A DNA stretch of 64,000 nt from Larkinella knui (GTDB lineage: Bacteria > Bacteroidota > Bacteroidia > Cytophagales > Spirosomataceae), in the NCBI RefSeq assembly GCF_003858645.1, contig NZ_RQJP01000002.1, forward strand, positions 310,001 through 374,000, read 5' to 3'. A program made the position numbers and the translations under genes. The notes beneath the pieces are model-generated. The model ran no database searches. It had not been told where the DNA came from and saw only the letters and a program-made list of their open reading frames with translations. Shown here in pieces: positions 51,158 through 59,972 of the stretch (the stretch's first letter is position 1; every line of letters starts with the position of its first letter).

Positions 51158-52798
51158 TCAAACCACCAGCCCCGCCGATTTCCGGAACCAGTCGATTTCG
51201 GCGTGGTAATCGAAGACGGCTTTCTGGCGTTCGTCATCGGTCCAGCCCAGTTCATCCGCCATCAGATCGGCGACGGTTTCGGAAATTCGGTCGGAAGAGT
51301 CCCAGTCGGTCAGTTCCAGACCAAACCGCCGGGCCAGCACATCCTTGAGCGTTTGCGCCATTTCGGCCCGCACCACAAAAACCACCTCGGCTTTCGTGTT
51401 CGGCAATTGATCCGAAAGCCGTTCTTTCCAGTCGGGCCGGTCGTGCATCAGTTGCGCAATTTCCAGGCTTTCGGTGCCATATTGCCGGTTCAGGTGTTTG
51501 GCAACCGCTTCGGGAACGGCGTATTTGCTGACCAGTACTTTCCAGAAATCATCCGCGTAGCCATCAGCGCCGACGAGTTTAATGTGGTCGGTAATGCACG
51601 GTTCTTCAGGCTGTTCCTGCAATTCATAAAATTTATCGATCGTATCTTTGGCCATCAGCCGGTATGTCGTCCATTTGCCACCCAGAATGCTGATCAAGCC
51701 CGAGGTCTGATCGACTTCCACTTCATGATCACGCACAAGCTGTTTGGTATCGGCATTTGGATCGGCCTGCAACAACGGGCGCAAACCGGCGAAACCGGCA
51801 ATGACCTGATCGGCCATGATCGGTTTTTCAAAATACCGGTTGACGTAACTGAGCAAATAATCAACTTCCGCCCGCTCCACCACCGGCTCCGATTCGCCCA
51901 GTTCCGATTCCGTTTCCGTAGTTCCGATCATCAGTTTTCCGTTGTACGGAATGATGAAAACCACGCGCCCGTCATCGGTTTTTGGTACCAGAATGGCCGC
52001 ATCCGACGGCATCAGCTCGCCCGGCACGATGATGTGAACGCCTTTGCTGACCCGCATCCGGACGCCCATTTCGGGGTTCGCCAGCAGCCGGATTCGATCC
52101 GCAAACGGCCCCGTTGCATTGATAAACCGCTTGGCCCGAACGCGCAAGAGCCGCCCCGTCAACGAATCCCGAACGTGCAAAACCGCCAGACGCCCAGCGG
52201 CATCTTTCTCGAACGTGCGGGCTTCGGCGTGGTTGAGCGCCACCGCCCCGTATTGCATGGCAGTTTTAACCAGCGACATGTTGTAGCGGGCATCGTTCAG
52301 CTGGCCATCATAATACAATACGGCGCTGTGAATCTTGTGCGTAAGCGACGGATTGCGTTTCAGCGCTTCTTCCTTGTTCAGCCATTCGCTTTTGCCGATG
52401 CTCAGATCGCCGGATAGGGTATCGTACATTTTCAAACCGGCCGTGTAGTAAATCCCTTCCATCCAGCTCATACAGGGTGTGAGCAACGCCAGCGGATGAG
52501 CCAGATGCGGGGCGTTGCGGATGAGCGTCAGCCGTTCGCGCAGGGCTTTTTTTACCATGTGGTACTGATTCAGATCGGCCTGTTTGACGGCCTGTTCCAG
52601 ATACCGCACCCCGCCGTGGATCAATTTCGTCGATTTACTGGAGGTTTCGGAGGCAAAATCGTGCTTTTCGATCAGAATTGCTTTCAGCCCCCGGCTTTGG
52701 GCATCGAGCAGACACCCTGCGCCGGTGGCTCCTCCGCCAATGATACAAATGTCAAAATCCTGGTTTTCGGCTTCTTGGAGATGGTCGTTGCGCTGCAT
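51158..52798 (-). CDS. glpD: Glycerol-3-phosphate dehydrogenase, FAD-dependent
   Basis: 546 residues from ATG 52798. It oxidises sn-glycerol 3-phosphate to dihydroxyacetone phosphate at the inner membrane, passing electrons to quinone. The FAD-binding motif is DICIIGGGATGAGCLLDAQSRG. Further family motifs are SETSSKSTKLIHGGVRYLEQ, RFINATGPFADRIR and LISILGGKWTTYRLMA. The C-terminal helical domain is normal in length (about 150 residues). glpK and glpF are not nearby. A TCGCGGAG hairpin lies 9 bp before the start codon, and a LysR gene is divergent. Confidence 0.93.
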   Translation of the reverse strand: MQRNDHLQEAENQDFDICIIGGGATGAGCLLDAQSRGLKAILIEKHDFASETSSKSTKLIHGGVRYLEQAVKQADLNQYHMVKKALRERLTLIRNAPHLAHPLALLTPCMSWMEGIYYTAGLKMYDTLSGDLSIGKSEWLNKEEALKRNPSLTHKIHSAVLYYDGQLNDARYNMSLVKTAMQYGAVALNHAEARTFEKDAAGRLAVLHVRDSLTGRLLRVRAKRFINATGPFADRIRLLANPEMGVRMRVSKGVHIIVPGELMPSDAAILVPKTDDGRVVFIIPYNGKLMIGTTETESELGESEPVVERAEVDYLLSYVNRYFEKPIMADQVIAGFAGLRPLLQADPNADTKQLVRDHEVEVDQTSGLISILGGKWTTYRLMAKDTIDKFYELQEQPEEPCITDHIKLVGADGYADDFWKVLVSKYAVPEAVAKHLNRQYGTESLEIAQLMHDRPDWKERLSDQLPNTKAEVVFVVRAEMAQTLKDVLARRFGLELTDWDSSDRISETVADLMADELGWTDDERQKAVFDYHAEIDWFRKSAGLVV

Positions 52799-52807
52799 AA
52801 TCAATGG

Positions 52808-52898
52808 AGTTATTTCGCGGAGTTAAGCGGAGACCAACAAAGGTAAGCAGAGTCTTCGCTACACGCTGCACGTCTCCGCGTAACTCTGCGAAATAACT
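52808..52898. repeat. TCGCGGAG hairpin element, copy E
   Basis: AGTTATTTCGCGGAGTTAAG pairs with the far-end arm GTCTCCGCGTAACTCTGCGA / AATAACT with a few mismatches. It includes the inner GGTAAGCAGAG segment shared with copy B. At 91 bp it is the shortest copy. It starts 9 bp upstream of the glpD start codon, so most of it would be in the 5' leader. Confidence 0.75.
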
Positions 52899-52969
52899 TA
52901 TTTTTAGTAGGATAAAGCCCGGACTTCCCAGTACCTTTGGTTATATCTAACGTTTCAAATACCGCACCA

Positions 52970-53863
52970 ATGGAAGATTTTCGGTTGAGAGTTTTTTACA
53001 GCGTTGCCCGTCATCACAGTTTCACGAAGGCGTCGGCAGAGTTGTTCATTACCCAGCCCGCCGTTACCAAACACGTTAAGGCTCTGGAAGATATGCTCGG
53101 TTTGAGGCTGTTCGACCGGAAAGGAAATACCATTGTTTTGACACCCCCCGGCGAGGTGTTGTTCCGCTATGCCGGGCAGATTTTTGATCTCTATCAGGAG
53201 GCTCTTTTTGAATTAAATTCCTTTAAAGAAGACTTAAAGGGTAGTCTGCGGCTGGGTGCCAGCACCACCATTGCCCAATACCTGATTTCTCCCCTGCTGG
53301 CGTCGTACTACGAACGCTACCCGACCATTCAACTCAGTTTGCAGACCGGTAATACAGAGATGATTGAGCACGCGGTTTCGGCCAAAGAGATCGATCTGGG
53401 CATTGTGGAGGGTAAAAAGCACCACGCCGGTTTGAAATACCACGATTTTATGGAGGATGAACTCGTTGCAGTGGTCCATACCAACAGTCGCTACAGCCGC
53501 CTGAAAGAAATTACGCTGGCAGAACTCAGTACCATTCCGATGGTGCTGCGCGAACGCGGTTCGGGTACGCTCGAAGTACTGGAAACGGCCCTTCAGGAGC
53601 GCGGAATCCGGCCTTCTTCGCTCACGGTGGTGATGCACCTGGGCAGTTCGGAAAGCATTAAATCGTTTCTTGAACACGCCAATTGTCTTTCTATTTTATC
53701 CTCACGGGCGATCGAAAAAGAAGTTCGGAGCGGTCAGCTAAAAATAGTTAGTATCAAAGATTTTCGTCTTCCCCGGACCTTCAGTTTTGTTCACTTACAG
53801 GGTTTACCGGAAGGTTTAGCCGCTGGTTTTATGACATTTGCCCGGCGATATTATAATCCATAA
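52970..53863 (+). CDS. LysR-family transcription regulator
   Basis: 297 residues from ATG 52970. The N-terminal winged helix-turn-helix is typical: FRLRVFYSVARHHSFTKASAELFITQPAVTKHVKALEDMLGLRLFDRKGNTIVLT. The C-terminal substrate-binding domain begins near residue 90 (GSLRLGASTTIAQYLISPLLASYYERYPTIQL). The pattern resembles the YeiE/CysB-like branch but the ligand is unknown. A possible -7 box TACCTTTG lies at 52932-52939. It is divergent from glpD, with the hairpin repeat between them, so it might control glpD or act elsewhere. Confidence 0.9.
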   Translation: MEDFRLRVFYSVARHHSFTKASAELFITQPAVTKHVKALEDMLGLRLFDRKGNTIVLTPPGEVLFRYAGQIFDLYQEALFELNSFKEDLKGSLRLGASTTIAQYLISPLLASYYERYPTIQLSLQTGNTEMIEHAVSAKEIDLGIVEGKKHHAGLKYHDFMEDELVAVVHTNSRYSRLKEITLAELSTIPMVLRERGSGTLEVLETALQERGIRPSSLTVVMHLGSSESIKSFLEHANCLSILSSRAIEKEVRSGQLKIVSIKDFRLPRTFSFVHLQGLPEGLAAGFMTFARRYYNP

Positions 53864-54088
53864 CCAGGACCTTACGCTTTTTTATTTAAAAAGTTTATTT
53901 GATAGAACGATCATAAATTATTTATTTGCATAGAACATGTTACCATTTAGCCATATTATCATCTTAATAATAACCTTGCGCATTTGACCAACTGAACAGG
54001 ATAGCTTTCATCTATTGACAGCCTATACTCATAAACGGAAAATGTAAGGGCCTTTTCAACTTGAAACGTGTAGCTAACATTCCCTTTC

Positions 54089-55231
54089 ATGATCTTCTGT
54101 CCCTCAAAAAATCTACCTAAATCCTTTGAATCCATTCAGGCTTTGCGTGCCATTGCGGCACTTTCCGTAGCGCTTTTTCACTTTTCCATGAAAATGGAGG
54201 ATGTTTCCATTGATTACCCTTTATTACATTGCTTTAAAGCGGGCTTTGGTGGTGTCGATTTATTTTTCATTATCAGCGGTTTTATAATCACCCACACCAA
54301 TTTGTCAAAGGTGAACCGACCGCATCAGTTGGTTCCTTATTTAAAAAAGCGCTTCGGACGGATTTACTCCGTTTACTGGTTACTTTTTCTGGCAGCGAGC
54401 GCGGTTTTACTCGGACTTAATGCATTTGCTCCTTCGTTAAAATGGCTTTCTTACTCTTTTAATCCCGTAGAAGTTGCAAAAGCACTTACGCTATTTCCAA
54501 ATCATGACAGTGTTTTACCGGTCACCTGGACATTAAGTTATGAAATTTATTTCTACGTTCTGTTTGGATTATTGATTGCTTCCCGTTACTTATCGATCAT
54601 TCCAATTGCTATTTTAATCGCAACCACCCTAAACGGCCTGGTATCGCTGGCCGGTCAGCCGAATTTGTTTGGCTTCCGGCTGCACGCCTTCTTATTGAGT
54701 CCTTTTAACCTGGAGTTTTGCTTTGGAGTGGTCGCTTACCTGCTTACCCGCCGGTATACATTTAAAATTTCTCCCGTGGTGATGGGAATAGCCACTGGCG
54801 TTTTCCTGCTGACCGGCGAATGGGTCGATCCTTCTGAAATCTGGTTGCGAATCTGGGGGTTTGGGTTGCCGGCCACCGTTATTCTGCTGGGCCTGGTTCA
54901 GCGGGAAATAGCGGGCAAATTTTATATTCCCAGCTGGCTCCTAAAACTGGGTGATGCTTCTTATATTTTATATTTAATTCATATTCCCGGCATCATGATA
55001 CTTACGCAGGCCTTGATGATCCTCGGCTTTTCACAGTATGTAGTAGTTGCCAACTTTTTACTGCTTGGGGCAATGGCCTGGTTCAGTTGGCAACTGCATT
55101 ACTACATCGAAAGGCCGCTATTGCACTGGATCAATTACCGCCGGTCAAAGCCGCTGCCCCCTCCAACCGCGCAATCAGAACCCATCTATTTTGAATCGCC
55201 CCTGGTAAGCACCGAACTGCATACCAAATGA
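54089..55231 (+). CDS. Acyltransferase family 3 membrane protein (OafA/YrhL-like)
   Basis: 380 residues with about 10 hydrophobic helices. The family's N-terminal pattern is SIQALRAIAALSVALFHFS, with the active-site His in LFHFS, followed by GGVDLFFIISGFIITHTN and KKRFGRIYSVYW. The group moves acetyl, succinyl or similar groups from CoA donors to exported sugars or lipids at the inner membrane. The 225-bp gap upstream is AT-rich with no clear element, and the gene itself is more AT-rich than its neighbours. The acceptor is unknown. Confidence 0.88.
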   Translation: MIFCPSKNLPKSFESIQALRAIAALSVALFHFSMKMEDVSIDYPLLHCFKAGFGGVDLFFIISGFIITHTNLSKVNRPHQLVPYLKKRFGRIYSVYWLLFLAASAVLLGLNAFAPSLKWLSYSFNPVEVAKALTLFPNHDSVLPVTWTLSYEIYFYVLFGLLIASRYLSIIPIAILIATTLNGLVSLAGQPNLFGFRLHAFLLSPFNLEFCFGVVAYLLTRRYTFKISPVVMGIATGVFLLTGEWVDPSEIWLRIWGFGLPATVILLGLVQREIAGKFYIPSWLLKLGDASYILYLIHIPGIMILTQALMILGFSQYVVVANFLLLGAMAWFSWQLHYYIERPLLHWINYRRSKPLPPPTAQSEPIYFESPLVSTELHTK

Positions 55232-55280
55232 GCCTGCGTTGGCGTTATTGTGAAACCGTCGCGGAATTGAGTTTACGAAG

Positions 55281-55303
55281 AAGCCTCTTTTGGGGCTTTT
55301 TTT
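55281..55303 (+). terminator. Intrinsic terminator after the acyltransferase gene
   Basis: AAGCCTC (55281-55287) pairs with GGGGCTT (55292-55298) with one G-U pair and TTTTT follows. Confidence 0.75.
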
Positions 55304-55353
55304 ATTCGTAAAATCTCCCGATGATTGGCTTTTCAATCTCCATTCGATTTCCA

Positions 55354-55776
55354 ATGCGAAACAACCTGTTTTATTACCTCGTGCTGCTCATTTTGGTCGC
55401 CGTCGATGCCTGGCTCCTGGCTCACCCCAACCTGATTGGTCAGATCAGCATTTTCTGGTACGACCATGATTACCTGGAAACACTGCCCAAAGCCATGGCG
55501 ACGGTCGGAGCAACGGTTTTGGCCGCCCTGCTGGTTAGTCTGCTCATCAGCCGGGCCTTAAGCGGCCCGCTGGCGGTTCTGCTGGCAGTCAGCCTGTTCG
55601 TAATCTGTCTGTTTGCGGTTTTCCAAACCTACACCCGGTTTTCGTCCGGAACTTACCAGTTTATGGGATCAGGATTTAAAACCGGAGCGGTTTTGCTTCC
55701 GGTGATTTTGGCTATTATCTTCGGAAAAACGTCGTACGATGTTCTCACGACGAAAAAGCCTAAAAAACGCCGATAA
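55354..55776 (+). CDS. Small membrane protein of unknown function
   Basis: 140 residues from ATG 55354. ATG 55321 would add 11 residues ahead of the first helix. Four hydrophobic segments are visible: NLFYYLVLLILVAVDAWLL, MATVGATVLAALLVSLLIS, PLAVLLAVSLFVICLFAVF and GAVLLPVILAIIFG. A basic tail (KKPKKRR) is cytoplasmic if the usual positive-inside rule applies. I recognise no family. The stop is 2 bp before the start of the amidohydrolase gene, so the two are co-translated. Confidence 0.65.
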   Translation: MRNNLFYYLVLLILVAVDAWLLAHPNLIGQISIFWYDHDYLETLPKAMATVGATVLAALLVSLLISRALSGPLAVLLAVSLFVICLFAVFQTYTRFSSGTYQFMGSGFKTGAVLLPVILAIIFGKTSYDVLTTKKPKKRR

Positions 55777-55778
55777 CG

Positions 55779-57074
55779 TTGACTCATCAGCTACTGTTCC
55801 TACTGGTTTTTACGGCCTCCTTTTTTTCGTCCGCTTTTGGGCCATTGGAAGATGACCGTACTGGTAAACCTAAAATTGCTAGCAACATCTTATTTAAACC
55901 TGACCGTGTTTTCGACGGCGAGACCCTGCACGAAGGCTGGGGCGTTTTGGTCAAAGGCGAAAAGATCGAAGCCGTCGGCCCGGCCGCCAATCTCCGCAGC
56001 GCAGAAGCCGACGTAATTGACCTGAAAGGAATGACGCTGTTACCCGGTTTGATTGAAGGCCACTCACACCTGCTGCTGCATCCCTACAACGAAACCACCT
56101 GGGACGATCAGGTTTTGAAAGAACCGCGCGCCTACCGCATCGCTCGGGCCACCGTCCACGCCCGAAATACGTTGCGGGCGGGTTTCACGACCGTCCGCGA
56201 TCTGGGCACGGAAGGCGCTGATTATGACGATGTCGGACTCAAACAAGCCATCGATCAGGGCATTATTCCGGGACCCCGCATGATTGTGGCGACCCGCGCG
56301 CTGATTGCCACCGGAAGCTACGCACCGAAAGGGTTTAGCCCCGACGTGGATGTACCGCAGGGAGCCGAAGAAGCCGACGGCCACGATCGGCTCATCCAGG
56401 CCGTCCGGCGGCAAATTGGCAAGGGCGCCGATGTGATCAAAGTTTATGCCGATTACCGATGGGGCCTGATGAGCGAAGCCCGGCCAACGTTCACCCTGGA
56501 CGAACTGAAACTGATTGTTGAAGTGGCACGGAGCAGTGGTCGCCCGACGGTGGCTCATGCAACAACGGTCGAGGGCATGCGCCGGGCGATTCTGGCAGGT
56601 TGCGAAACCATCGAACACGGCGACGGCGGAACGCCCGAAATCTTCGCCCTCATGAAAGAACACGCTACCGCGCTTTGTCCAACCGTAGCTGCGGGCGACG
56701 CCACCAGTCAATACCGGGGCTGGAAGAAAGGCGTCGAGCCCGAACCGGAACGCATTCGGAACAAACGGATTTCGTTTAAACAGGCGCTGGAGGCCGGTGT
56801 AAAAATCTGCTTCGGTGGCGATGTGGGGGTGTTTGCCCACGGCGACAACGCCCGCGAACTGGAAATGCTGGTCGATTATGGGATGAAGCCGCTAGAGGCC
56901 TTACGCTCAGCGACCTCGGTAAACGCCGACGTGTTTCATCTGACCGATCGGGGCCGCATCCGACCCGGTTTGCTGGCCGATCTGGTGGCGGTTGAAGGCG
57001 ATCCGACGAAATCGATTGGGGCCATTCGGAAGGTCCGGATGGTGGTGAAAAGTGGTGAAATCATAAAACCATAG
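55779..57074 (+). CDS. Secreted amidohydrolase family protein (imidazolonepropionase-like)
   Basis: 431 residues. The start is TTG at 55779, 2 bp after the previous stop. It gives a signal peptide (MTHQLLFLLVFTASFFSSAF), and no nearby ATG would retain it. All metal-site positions of the amidohydrolase superfamily can be found: H-x-H in LIEGHSHLL, a bridging Lys candidate in DVIKVYAD, His in PTVAHATT, His in TIEHGDGG and Asp in CFGGDVGVF. The C-terminal ADLVAVEGDPT is typical of the Xaa-Pro/imidazolonepropionase-like group. It probably hydrolyses an amide or dipeptide in the periplasm. The substrate is unknown. Confidence 0.87.
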   Translation: MTHQLLFLLVFTASFFSSAFGPLEDDRTGKPKIASNILFKPDRVFDGETLHEGWGVLVKGEKIEAVGPAANLRSAEADVIDLKGMTLLPGLIEGHSHLLLHPYNETTWDDQVLKEPRAYRIARATVHARNTLRAGFTTVRDLGTEGADYDDVGLKQAIDQGIIPGPRMIVATRALIATGSYAPKGFSPDVDVPQGAEEADGHDRLIQAVRRQIGKGADVIKVYADYRWGLMSEARPTFTLDELKLIVEVARSSGRPTVAHATTVEGMRRAILAGCETIEHGDGGTPEIFALMKEHATALCPTVAAGDATSQYRGWKKGVEPEPERIRNKRISFKQALEAGVKICFGGDVGVFAHGDNARELEMLVDYGMKPLEALRSATSVNADVFHLTDRGRIRPGLLADLVAVEGDPTKSIGAIRKVRMVVKSGEIIKP

Positions 57075-57150
57075 CCGCAACTAATGCAATCGATTTCGGG
57101 TTAAACAAGTAGATTTTGGCTAATCGTTGCGTTTTTACCAAAGTAATGAC

Positions 57151-57179
57151 TTGTCGTTATTGGTTTTTGGCTAATTTCG
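57151..57179 (+). promoter_or_regulatory. Possible gltA promoter
   Basis: TTG at 57151-57153 and TAATTTCG at 57172-57179 are 18 bp apart, near the Bacteroidota -33/-7 pattern TTG-N19-TAnnTTTG with one mismatch in the -7 box. Downstream in the leader is a perfect 8-bp hairpin, GGATGGTG-GATA-CACCATCC (57233-57252). The rest of the 225-bp gap shows nothing else except two GG(C/T)TAAT-containing repeats near 57115 and 57168. Confidence 0.35.
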
Positions 57180-57299
57180 CCCGGCGACTCTTCGCCCGGC
57201 GTTGTCCACACGCTACGCGAGGTCTTCACTAAGGATGGTGGATACACCATCCTGAACGATTAAGTTTACCATAACCGATTTACTCTACCCCAAATACGT

Positions 57300-58586
57300 A
57301 TGTCAAACACTGCCGAACTATCTGTCGATGGTAAAACCTACCAATTTCCAATCGTTGTTGGTAGCGAACAAGAAAAAGCCATTGACATTTCCAATCTCCG
57401 CGACCAGACGGGTTATGTTACGTTAGACAAAGGATACAAAAATACCGGTGCGACCCAAAGCGCGATCACATTTCTAGATGGTGAAGAGGGCATTTTGCGT
57501 TACCGGGGCTATTCGATTGAAGACCTTGCTGACAAAGCTAGCTTTCTGGAAGTGGCTTACCTGCTGATTTACGGTGAGTTGCCGACGCAGCAGCAATACG
57601 CCGAATTTGAGGACAGCATTCGGCGTCATACCATGGTGAATGAAGACATGCGGAAGATTTTTGAGGGCTTTCCCAACAATGCGCACCCCATGGGCGTGTT
57701 GTCGTCGCTGGTGAGTGCCCTAAGCGCCTTTTACCCGGATTCGTATGACGAAAAAGCACCGGATCAGACGCAGATGCACATCATCCGGTTGCTGGCAAAA
57801 CTGCCGACGATTGCGACCTGGTCGTTCAAAAAATCGCAGGGTCATCCGGTTAATTATCCAAAAAACCAGCTCGACTACTGCTCGAATTTTTTGCACATGA
57901 TGTTTGCGCTGCCGGTGGAAGACTACCAGGTTGATCCTGTAGTCTCCAGCGCCCTCAACAAACTGCTCATTCTGCACGCCGACCACGAACAAAACTGCTC
58001 GACCTCGACGGTTCGGCTGGTAGGTTCGTCGCGGGCTAATATTTATTCGTCGATTTCGGCGGGTATCAACGCTCTGTGGGGTCCGCTGCACGGTGGCGCC
58101 AATCAGGAAGTGATCGAAATGCTGGAAGAAATCAAGGCCAACGGGGGCGACGTTGCTAAATACGTCGAAATGGCGAAAAACGCCAAAACTACCGGCTTCC
58201 GGCTCTTTGGCTTCGGCCACCGGGTTTACAAGAATTTCGATCCCCGCGCCCGCATCATCAAAAAAGCCGCCGACGACGTGCTGAGCAAACTCGGTGTGAA
58301 CGATCCGGTTCTGGAAATTGCCAAAGGTCTGGAAGAAGCCGCCCTCCACGACGAGTATTTCGTCTCACGCAAGTTGTATCCAAACGTCGATTTCTATTCT
58401 GGTATTATTTACCGCGCATTGGGTATCCCGACCAATATGTTTACGGTGATGTTCGCCATCGGTCGTTTGCCGGGCTGGATTGCCCAGTTCGTTGAAATGC
58501 GGACCCAGAAAGAACCGATTGGACGTCCACGTCAGATTTATACCGGCGCTACGCTGCGGGAGTTTAAAGCCATCGGCGACCGCTAG
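57300..58586 (+). CDS. gltA: Citrate synthase
   Basis: 428 residues, the length of bacterial type II citrate synthase. It condenses oxaloacetate and acetyl-CoA to citrate in the cytoplasm. Conserved elements are LTYRGY-like LRYRGYSIEDLA, ILHADHEQNCSTSTVRLVGSS with the substrate-binding His, GPLHGGANQEVIEML, the active-site GFGHRVYKNFDPRA and DFYSGIIYRALGIP with the catalytic Asp. The ATG at 57300 is the only reasonable start. It is monocistronic. The stop codon overlaps the first base of a GGACTTTAGTCC hairpin and a terminator follows. Confidence 0.95.
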   Translation: MSNTAELSVDGKTYQFPIVVGSEQEKAIDISNLRDQTGYVTLDKGYKNTGATQSAITFLDGEEGILRYRGYSIEDLADKASFLEVAYLLIYGELPTQQQYAEFEDSIRRHTMVNEDMRKIFEGFPNNAHPMGVLSSLVSALSAFYPDSYDEKAPDQTQMHIIRLLAKLPTIATWSFKKSQGHPVNYPKNQLDYCSNFLHMMFALPVEDYQVDPVVSSALNKLLILHADHEQNCSTSTVRLVGSSRANIYSSISAGINALWGPLHGGANQEVIEMLEEIKANGGDVAKYVEMAKNAKTTGFRLFGFGHRVYKNFDPRARIIKKAADDVLSKLGVNDPVLEIAKGLEEAALHDEYFVSRKLYPNVDFYSGIIYRALGIPTNMFTVMFAIGRLPGWIAQFVEMRTQKEPIGRPRQIYTGATLREFKAIGDR

Positions 58587-58653
58587 TACCCACGGACTTC
58601 AGTCCGTGATTAAGTACTTATTAAAAAAACACGGACTAAAGTCCGTGGGTCAC
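58586..58653. repeat. GGACTTTAGTCC hairpin element, copy 2
   Basis: GTACCCACGGACTTCAGTCC at the left end and GGACTAAAGTCCGTGGGT(CAC) at the right pair with one or two mismatches around an AT-rich loop. Its first base is the last base of the gltA stop codon. Confidence 0.75.
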
Positions 58654-58656
58654 GAG

Positions 58657-58683
58657 AGCCCCGTAGTCATACGGGGCTTTTTT
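58657..58683 (+). terminator. Intrinsic terminator of gltA
   Basis: AGCCCCGTA and TACGGGGCT form a perfect 9-bp stem with loop GTCA, followed by TTTTT. Confidence 0.85.
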
Positions 58684-58797
58684 ATTCTGCTATACCACAA
58701 AAAAAGAGGTGATCAGCAACAGCCAACCACCTCTTCATCTGTCAAACAAAATTAAAACCTTCGGCCAATGCGTGAAGCAGTTTGGCCCGGCAAAAAC

Positions 58798-59868
58798 TTA
58801 ATCGAGCGTATCTTCGGCGTCTTCAACAGCACCCGCCGGATCGACCAGGGCGTCTTCGTTCGAGTTAACCTGTGCCCGGATCTTCGCTTCCAGTTCGGCC
58901 ATCAATTCAGGATTGTCCGCTAACAGATTTTTAACGGCATCGCGACCTTGTGAAAGCCGGTTTCCTTCGTAGGAGAACCAGGAGCCCGATTTCTTAACGA
59001 TTTCCAGTTCTACCGCCAGGTCAAGCACTTCGCCAACCTTTGAGATTCCCTGACCGTACATAATGTCAAACTCGATCACTTTGAACGGAGCCGCCAGTTT
59101 ATTTTTGACAACCTTTACTTTGGTGCGGTTCCCCATGATTTCGTCGCCATCTTTGATTTGCCCGATCCGGCGAATGTCCAGACGAACCGACGAGTAGAAT
59201 TTCAGGGCATTACCACCCGTTGTGGTTTCGGGGTTACCAAACATAACGCCGATTTTTTCGCGCAACTGGTTGATGAAGATACAGCAGCAACCGGTTTTGT
59301 TGATTACACCCGTCAATTTCCGCAACGCCTGCGACATCAACCGGGCTTGCAGACCCATTTTGCTGTCGCCCATATCGCCTTCGAGTTCGGCTTTCGGAAC
59401 GAGAGCTGCCACGGAGTCGATTACGATGATATCAATGGCCCCGGAACTGATCAGGTGTTCGGCAATTTCGAGCGCCTGTTCCCCGTTGTCGGGTTGAGAT
59501 ATTAATAAGTTTTTGGTATCGATTCCTAATTTTTCAGCATAAGAACGATCAAACGCGTGTTCAGCGTCGATAAAGGCGGCCAAACCACCGGCTTTTTGAG
59601 CCTCGGCGATACAATGTAACGTCAAGGTAGTTTTCCCCGACGATTCCGGACCGTAGATTTCAACAACCCGGCCACGCGGAACGCCACCGATTCCCAACGC
59701 CAGGTCTAATCCGAGTGAACCCGTCGAAATGACCGGAATATCAACGACCTTGCTTTCACTCAGCCGCATGACAGTGCCTTTGCCATAAGCTTTATCCAAC
59801 TTTTCGATGGTTGTTTGCAGGGCTTTCAGTTTGTTGTCAGTAGCCGTACTAGCGGTTGCTTGTGCCAT
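58798..59868 (-). CDS. recA: Recombinase RecA
   Basis: 356 residues from ATG 59868, the usual size. A TTG at 59886 is a spurious extension. RecA forms filaments on single-stranded DNA, exchanges strands and activates LexA cleavage. Walker A is GPESSGKTT, the catalytic Glu is in FIDAEHAFD, and Walker B is [13 protein letters not shown]. The L2 loop is in [21 protein letters not shown]. An acidic C-terminal tail is present ([19 protein letters not shown]). Divergent from the next gene by 104 bp, with a possible weak promoter (TTGC, then TAATTTTA 20 bp later on the minus strand). Confidence 0.97.
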   Translation of the reverse strand: MAQATASTATDNKLKALQTTIEKLDKAYGKGTVMRLSESKVVDIPVISTGSLGLDLALGIGGVPRGRVVEIYGPESSGKTTLTLHCIAEAQKAGGLAAFIDAEHAFDRSYAEKLGIDTKNLLISQPDNGEQALEIAEHLISSGAIDIIVIDSVAALVPKAELEGDMGDSKMGLQARLMSQALRKLTGVINKTGCCCIFINQLREKIGVMFGNPETTTGGNALKFYSSVRLDIRRIGQIKDGDEIMGNRTKVKVVKNKLAAPFKVIEFDIMYGQGISKVGEVLDLAVELEIVKKSGSWFSYEGNRLSQGRDAVKNLLADNPELMAELEAKIRAQVNSNEDALVDPAGAVEDAEDTLD

Positions 59869-59972
59869 GTGATGTGTTTTACTCAAAAAATGTTTTTTAG
59901 TATGATTAGCCTTATAAAATTACGATTTTGCGCTAAGATTTGCAAGCATCTTTGTAAAATAATCAATAATAC

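Noticed and set aside
51203-52417. 404-codon plus-strand frame over glpD
   Set aside because: GlpD is unmistakable on the minus strand, and the mirror frame has no signal or domain pattern.
53864-54088. Hidden gene or RNA between the LysR and acyltransferase genes
   Set aside because: The DNA is AT-rich, with no open frame of useful length and no strong hairpin. I see nothing in it.
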